Positions 6,850 through 7,692 of a stretch of 7,692 nucleotides of DNA are shown piece after piece. The notes below the pieces were generated by a model. The model made no database searches. It worked only from the letters and a program-made list of their open reading frames with translations, and was not told the DNA's origin. The position numbers and the translations under genes are program-made. This DNA comes from Flavobacterium sp. (GTDB lineage: Bacteria > Bacteroidota > Bacteroidia > Flavobacteriales > Flavobacteriaceae): NCBI GenBank assembly GCA_027483785.1, contig JAIXTU010000030.1, forward strand, positions 1 through 7,692, given 5' to 3'. Position 1 is the first letter of the stretch; each line of letters begins with the position of its first letter.

Positions 6850-6863
6850 TGCCATATATGGCA
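6850..6863. promoter_or_regulatory. Operator-like perfect palindrome TGCCATATATGGCA (site 1)
   Basis: A perfect 14-bp palindrome 15 bases upstream of the chosen toxin start. A near-identical site (12 of 14 bases) lies at 6897-6910, 47 bases away, beside the XRE gene. The arrangement suggests XRE binding sites. The binding protein is inferred from proximity. Confidence 0.6.
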
Positions 6864-6873
6864 TTAATTATCA

Positions 6874-6903
6874 CGAATATATGAAAGTAATTTACTTGTC
6901 AGA
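6874..6903 (-). promoter_or_regulatory. Possible Bacteroidota-type promoter for the toxin operon
   Basis: On the minus strand TCTG (6903-6900), an 18-base spacer and TATATTCG (6881-6874) resemble the Bacteroidota -33 TTTG and -7 TAnnTTTG boxes with one mismatch each; the spacer is about one base short of typical. Transcription would start around 6866, upstream of the ATG at 6834 and next to site 1, with site 2 over the -33 box. Weak match by eye only. Confidence 0.25.
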
Positions 6904-6910
6904 TATGGCA
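6897..6910. promoter_or_regulatory. Operator-like imperfect palindrome TGTCAGATATGGCA (site 2)
   Basis: It matches site 1 at 12 of 14 positions. It sits at the centre of a wider 20-bp imperfect palindrome with ACTTG/CAAGT ends, which runs onto the GTG start codon of the XRE gene (6912). This position suits autorepression. Confidence 0.55.
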
Positions 6911-6911
6911 A

Positions 6912-7148
6912 GTGAAAAAAAGTGATTTTAATATCGCCCTAGGAAAAACAATTAAGGAAATTCGCACAACGCTACAGTTGAGCCAACTCGATATGGCTAG
7001 TAAAATTGAAGGTGAGTTTGATACAACAAATTTATCTCGAATTGAATCCGGAAGAATAGCAACAACAGTTTATACATTAGACCGTATATGCCGTGCTATG
7101 GGTATTTCACTTGAAGATTTTTTTAAGGCTCACAGCGAGCGCAAATGA
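6912..7148 (+). CDS. XRE-family helix-turn-helix transcriptional regulator
   Basis: A 78-residue single-domain HTH_3/XRE protein. The helices are readable: GKTIKEIRTTLQLSQ (11-25, helix 1 and turn), LDMASKIEG (26-34, helix 2), DTTNLSRIESGR (37-48, recognition helix with typical SRIESG), TTVYTLDRICRAMGI (51-65, helix 4) and SLEDFF at the end of the fold. GTG at 6912 is the only usable start in frame because TAA at 6888-6890 closes the frame and no ATG intervenes. Out of frame, ATGs at 6881 and 6905 lead into an A7 run and stop at 6923-6925. It is divergent from the toxin operon, and two related operator-like sites lie between them, so it probably represses itself and the toxin. It resembles small autoregulators such as restriction-modification controller proteins, but no such genes are here. 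Confidence 0.9.
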   Translation: MKKSDFNIALGKTIKEIRTTLQLSQLDMASKIEGEFDTTNLSRIESGRIATTVYTLDRICRAMGISLEDFFKAHSERK

Positions 7149-7163
7149 TTTATTTGGAGTAAA

Positions 7164-7244
7164 AAGTAATTTTTAAGGTTTTCTACAATCTCCCGATCTC
7201 AAAATCTTGTAATCTCGAAATCTCCCACCGGACTCAAATTACTT
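7164..7244. terminator. 9-bp inverted repeat between convergent genes
   Basis: AAGTAATTT (7164-7172) and AAATTACTT (7236-7244) are perfect complements, 63 bases apart, in the gap between the convergent XRE and right receptor genes. The right arm overlaps the receptor stop (TAA at 7243-7245). The position suits bidirectional termination, but the large loop and AT-only stem make this weak. Confidence 0.3.
7188..7227. repeat. Five tandem 8-bp units, ATCTCNNN
   Basis: ATCTC (once ATCTT) recurs in exact 8-base phase at 7188, 7196, 7204, 7212 and 7220. The three-base tails vary: CCG, AAA, GTA, GAA, CCA. It lies wholly in the convergent intergenic gap. The role is unknown; it may be a degenerate microsatellite or a short intergenic repeat. 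Confidence 0.65.
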
Positions 7245-7692
7245 AAAAACTGTAGTTCCAACCGACTGTAAATTGCCTCGGTCTTAGTGAGAATTGGTAC
7301 ACATTTACAATGTTGGCTAAGCTATTTGTAGTGGTGAAAAAGTCGGTATCGAAGATGTTTAGTAATCCGGCTGAAAAAAACATTTTGCTCGATGGTTTAT
7401 AAAAAAATTGTGCGTTGAAAAGTACGTTGGTGTCTGTATTTTCTGTTTGCGAAGTGGTTGCGGTAGCCGCCTCAGTTCCGAAACTAATGCGAGTTACTTG
7501 ACTGGTATAGAAATCGAGTGTTGCCGTTTGAAACAAGGCTTTGTTATCTATCTGATTCATGGGAAGTAACGAGCTGCTGTAGAAAGCGTTTGCCTTGTAA
7601 GCTGCTGCAAACCAAGTTCCTTTATCCCAACTGATTTCAAAATCAATGTTATGTGATTTGTTTCTGGAATTTAAGAATTCGTTGTTGAAGAA
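7243..7692 (-). CDS. TonB-dependent-receptor-like outer membrane barrel protein, C-terminal 149 aa (enters from right edge)
   Basis: The frame is open from the right edge to TAA at 7243-7245; the ATG at 7560 is internal, because coding sequence clearly continues upstream of it (FFNNEFLNSRNKSHNIDFEISWDKGTWF). The visible part consists of alternating polar/aromatic strands (TNVLFNAQFFYKPSSKMFFSAG, written in two pieces: TNVLFNAQFF and YKPSSKMFFSAG) and a NIFDTDFF turn. It ends in FSLRPRQFTVGWNYSF, with the terminal Phe expected of an outer-membrane barrel. The LRPRQ ending is, from memory, typical of the same receptor-like family as the protein at 1-2140. The two fragments show opposite ends, so paralogy cannot be tested here. 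Substrate unknown. Confidence 0.85.
   Translation of the reverse strand, partial: FFNNEFLNSRNKSHNIDFEISWDKGTWFAAAYKANAFYSSSLLPMNQIDNKALFQTATLDFYTSQVTRISFGTEAATATTSQTENTDTNVLFNAQFFYKPSSKMFFSAGLLNIFDTDFFTTTNSLANIVNVYQFSLRPRQFTVGWNYSF

Noticed and set aside
6835..6864. Ten-residue N-terminal extension of the toxin (start at 6864)
   Set aside because: The extension would put extra residues before a typical lipoprotein signal and would place the palindromic operator inside the coding sequence; the ATG at 6834 fits better.
6912..7148. Restriction-modification controller protein
   Set aside because: The XRE protein has the right size, but no methyltransferase or restriction enzyme is nearby; the adjacent operon is a toxin/immunity set.
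7188..7227. CRISPR array
   Set aside because: Units are only 8 bases with 3-base variable parts, far below CRISPR repeat and spacer lengths, and no cas gene is present.

Overview
The window looks like an AT-rich chromosomal segment from a member of the Flavobacteriaceae (Bacteroidota), probably close to Flavobacterium. The evidence is a GLPGLI-family secreted protein, outer-membrane barrels with a carboxypeptidase-regulatory-like N-terminus and an LRPRQ-type C-terminus, a Bacteroidota-style lipoprotein signal, and no clear Shine-Dalgarno sequences. Genus placement is inference.

Layout, right to left, because all but one gene lie on the minus strand. (1) 7692-7243: the last 149 residues of a TonB-receptor-like outer-membrane barrel that enters from the right. 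(2) 7164-7244: a short convergent intergenic stretch holding five tandem 8-bp units inside a 9-bp inverted repeat. (3) 6912-7148, plus strand: a 78-residue XRE-type regulator with a GTG start. (4) 6835-6911: a divergent promoter region with two related 14-bp operator-like sites. (5) 6834-3824: a tight three-gene operon. It encodes a 604-residue lipoprotein toxin with a C-terminal AHH (HNH/EndoVII-type) nuclease, a 237-residue Imm11/Imm43-like immunity protein 3 bp downstream, and a 160-residue unknown protein joined to it by an ATGA overlap. (6) 3823-3501: a gene-poor stretch with two inverted repeats and a direct repeat. (7) 3500-3259: an 80-residue secreted cysteine-rich protein whose frame is broken by one base just after the start codon. 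(8) 3275-2433: a GLPGLI-family protein overlapping the end of that small gene. (9) 2432-2141: an intergenic region with two stem-loops. (10) 2140-1: the first 713 residues of a second TonB-receptor-like protein that runs off the left edge.

How the parts may work together. The two barrels and the GLPGLI protein belong to families that are commonly neighbours in flavobacteria and act at the outer membrane or periplasm. The xre/toxin/immunity block is a self-contained polymorphic-toxin cassette lying between them. The nuclease would be shown on the cell surface or in vesicles as a lipoprotein, and the immunity protein would protect the producer in the cytoplasm. The paired operators suggest that the XRE protein represses both itself and the toxin operon.

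The least-described items are the lipidated AHH toxin with its Cys/His cluster, the 160-residue third gene, the frame-broken secreted four-cysteine peptide, and the paired operators.
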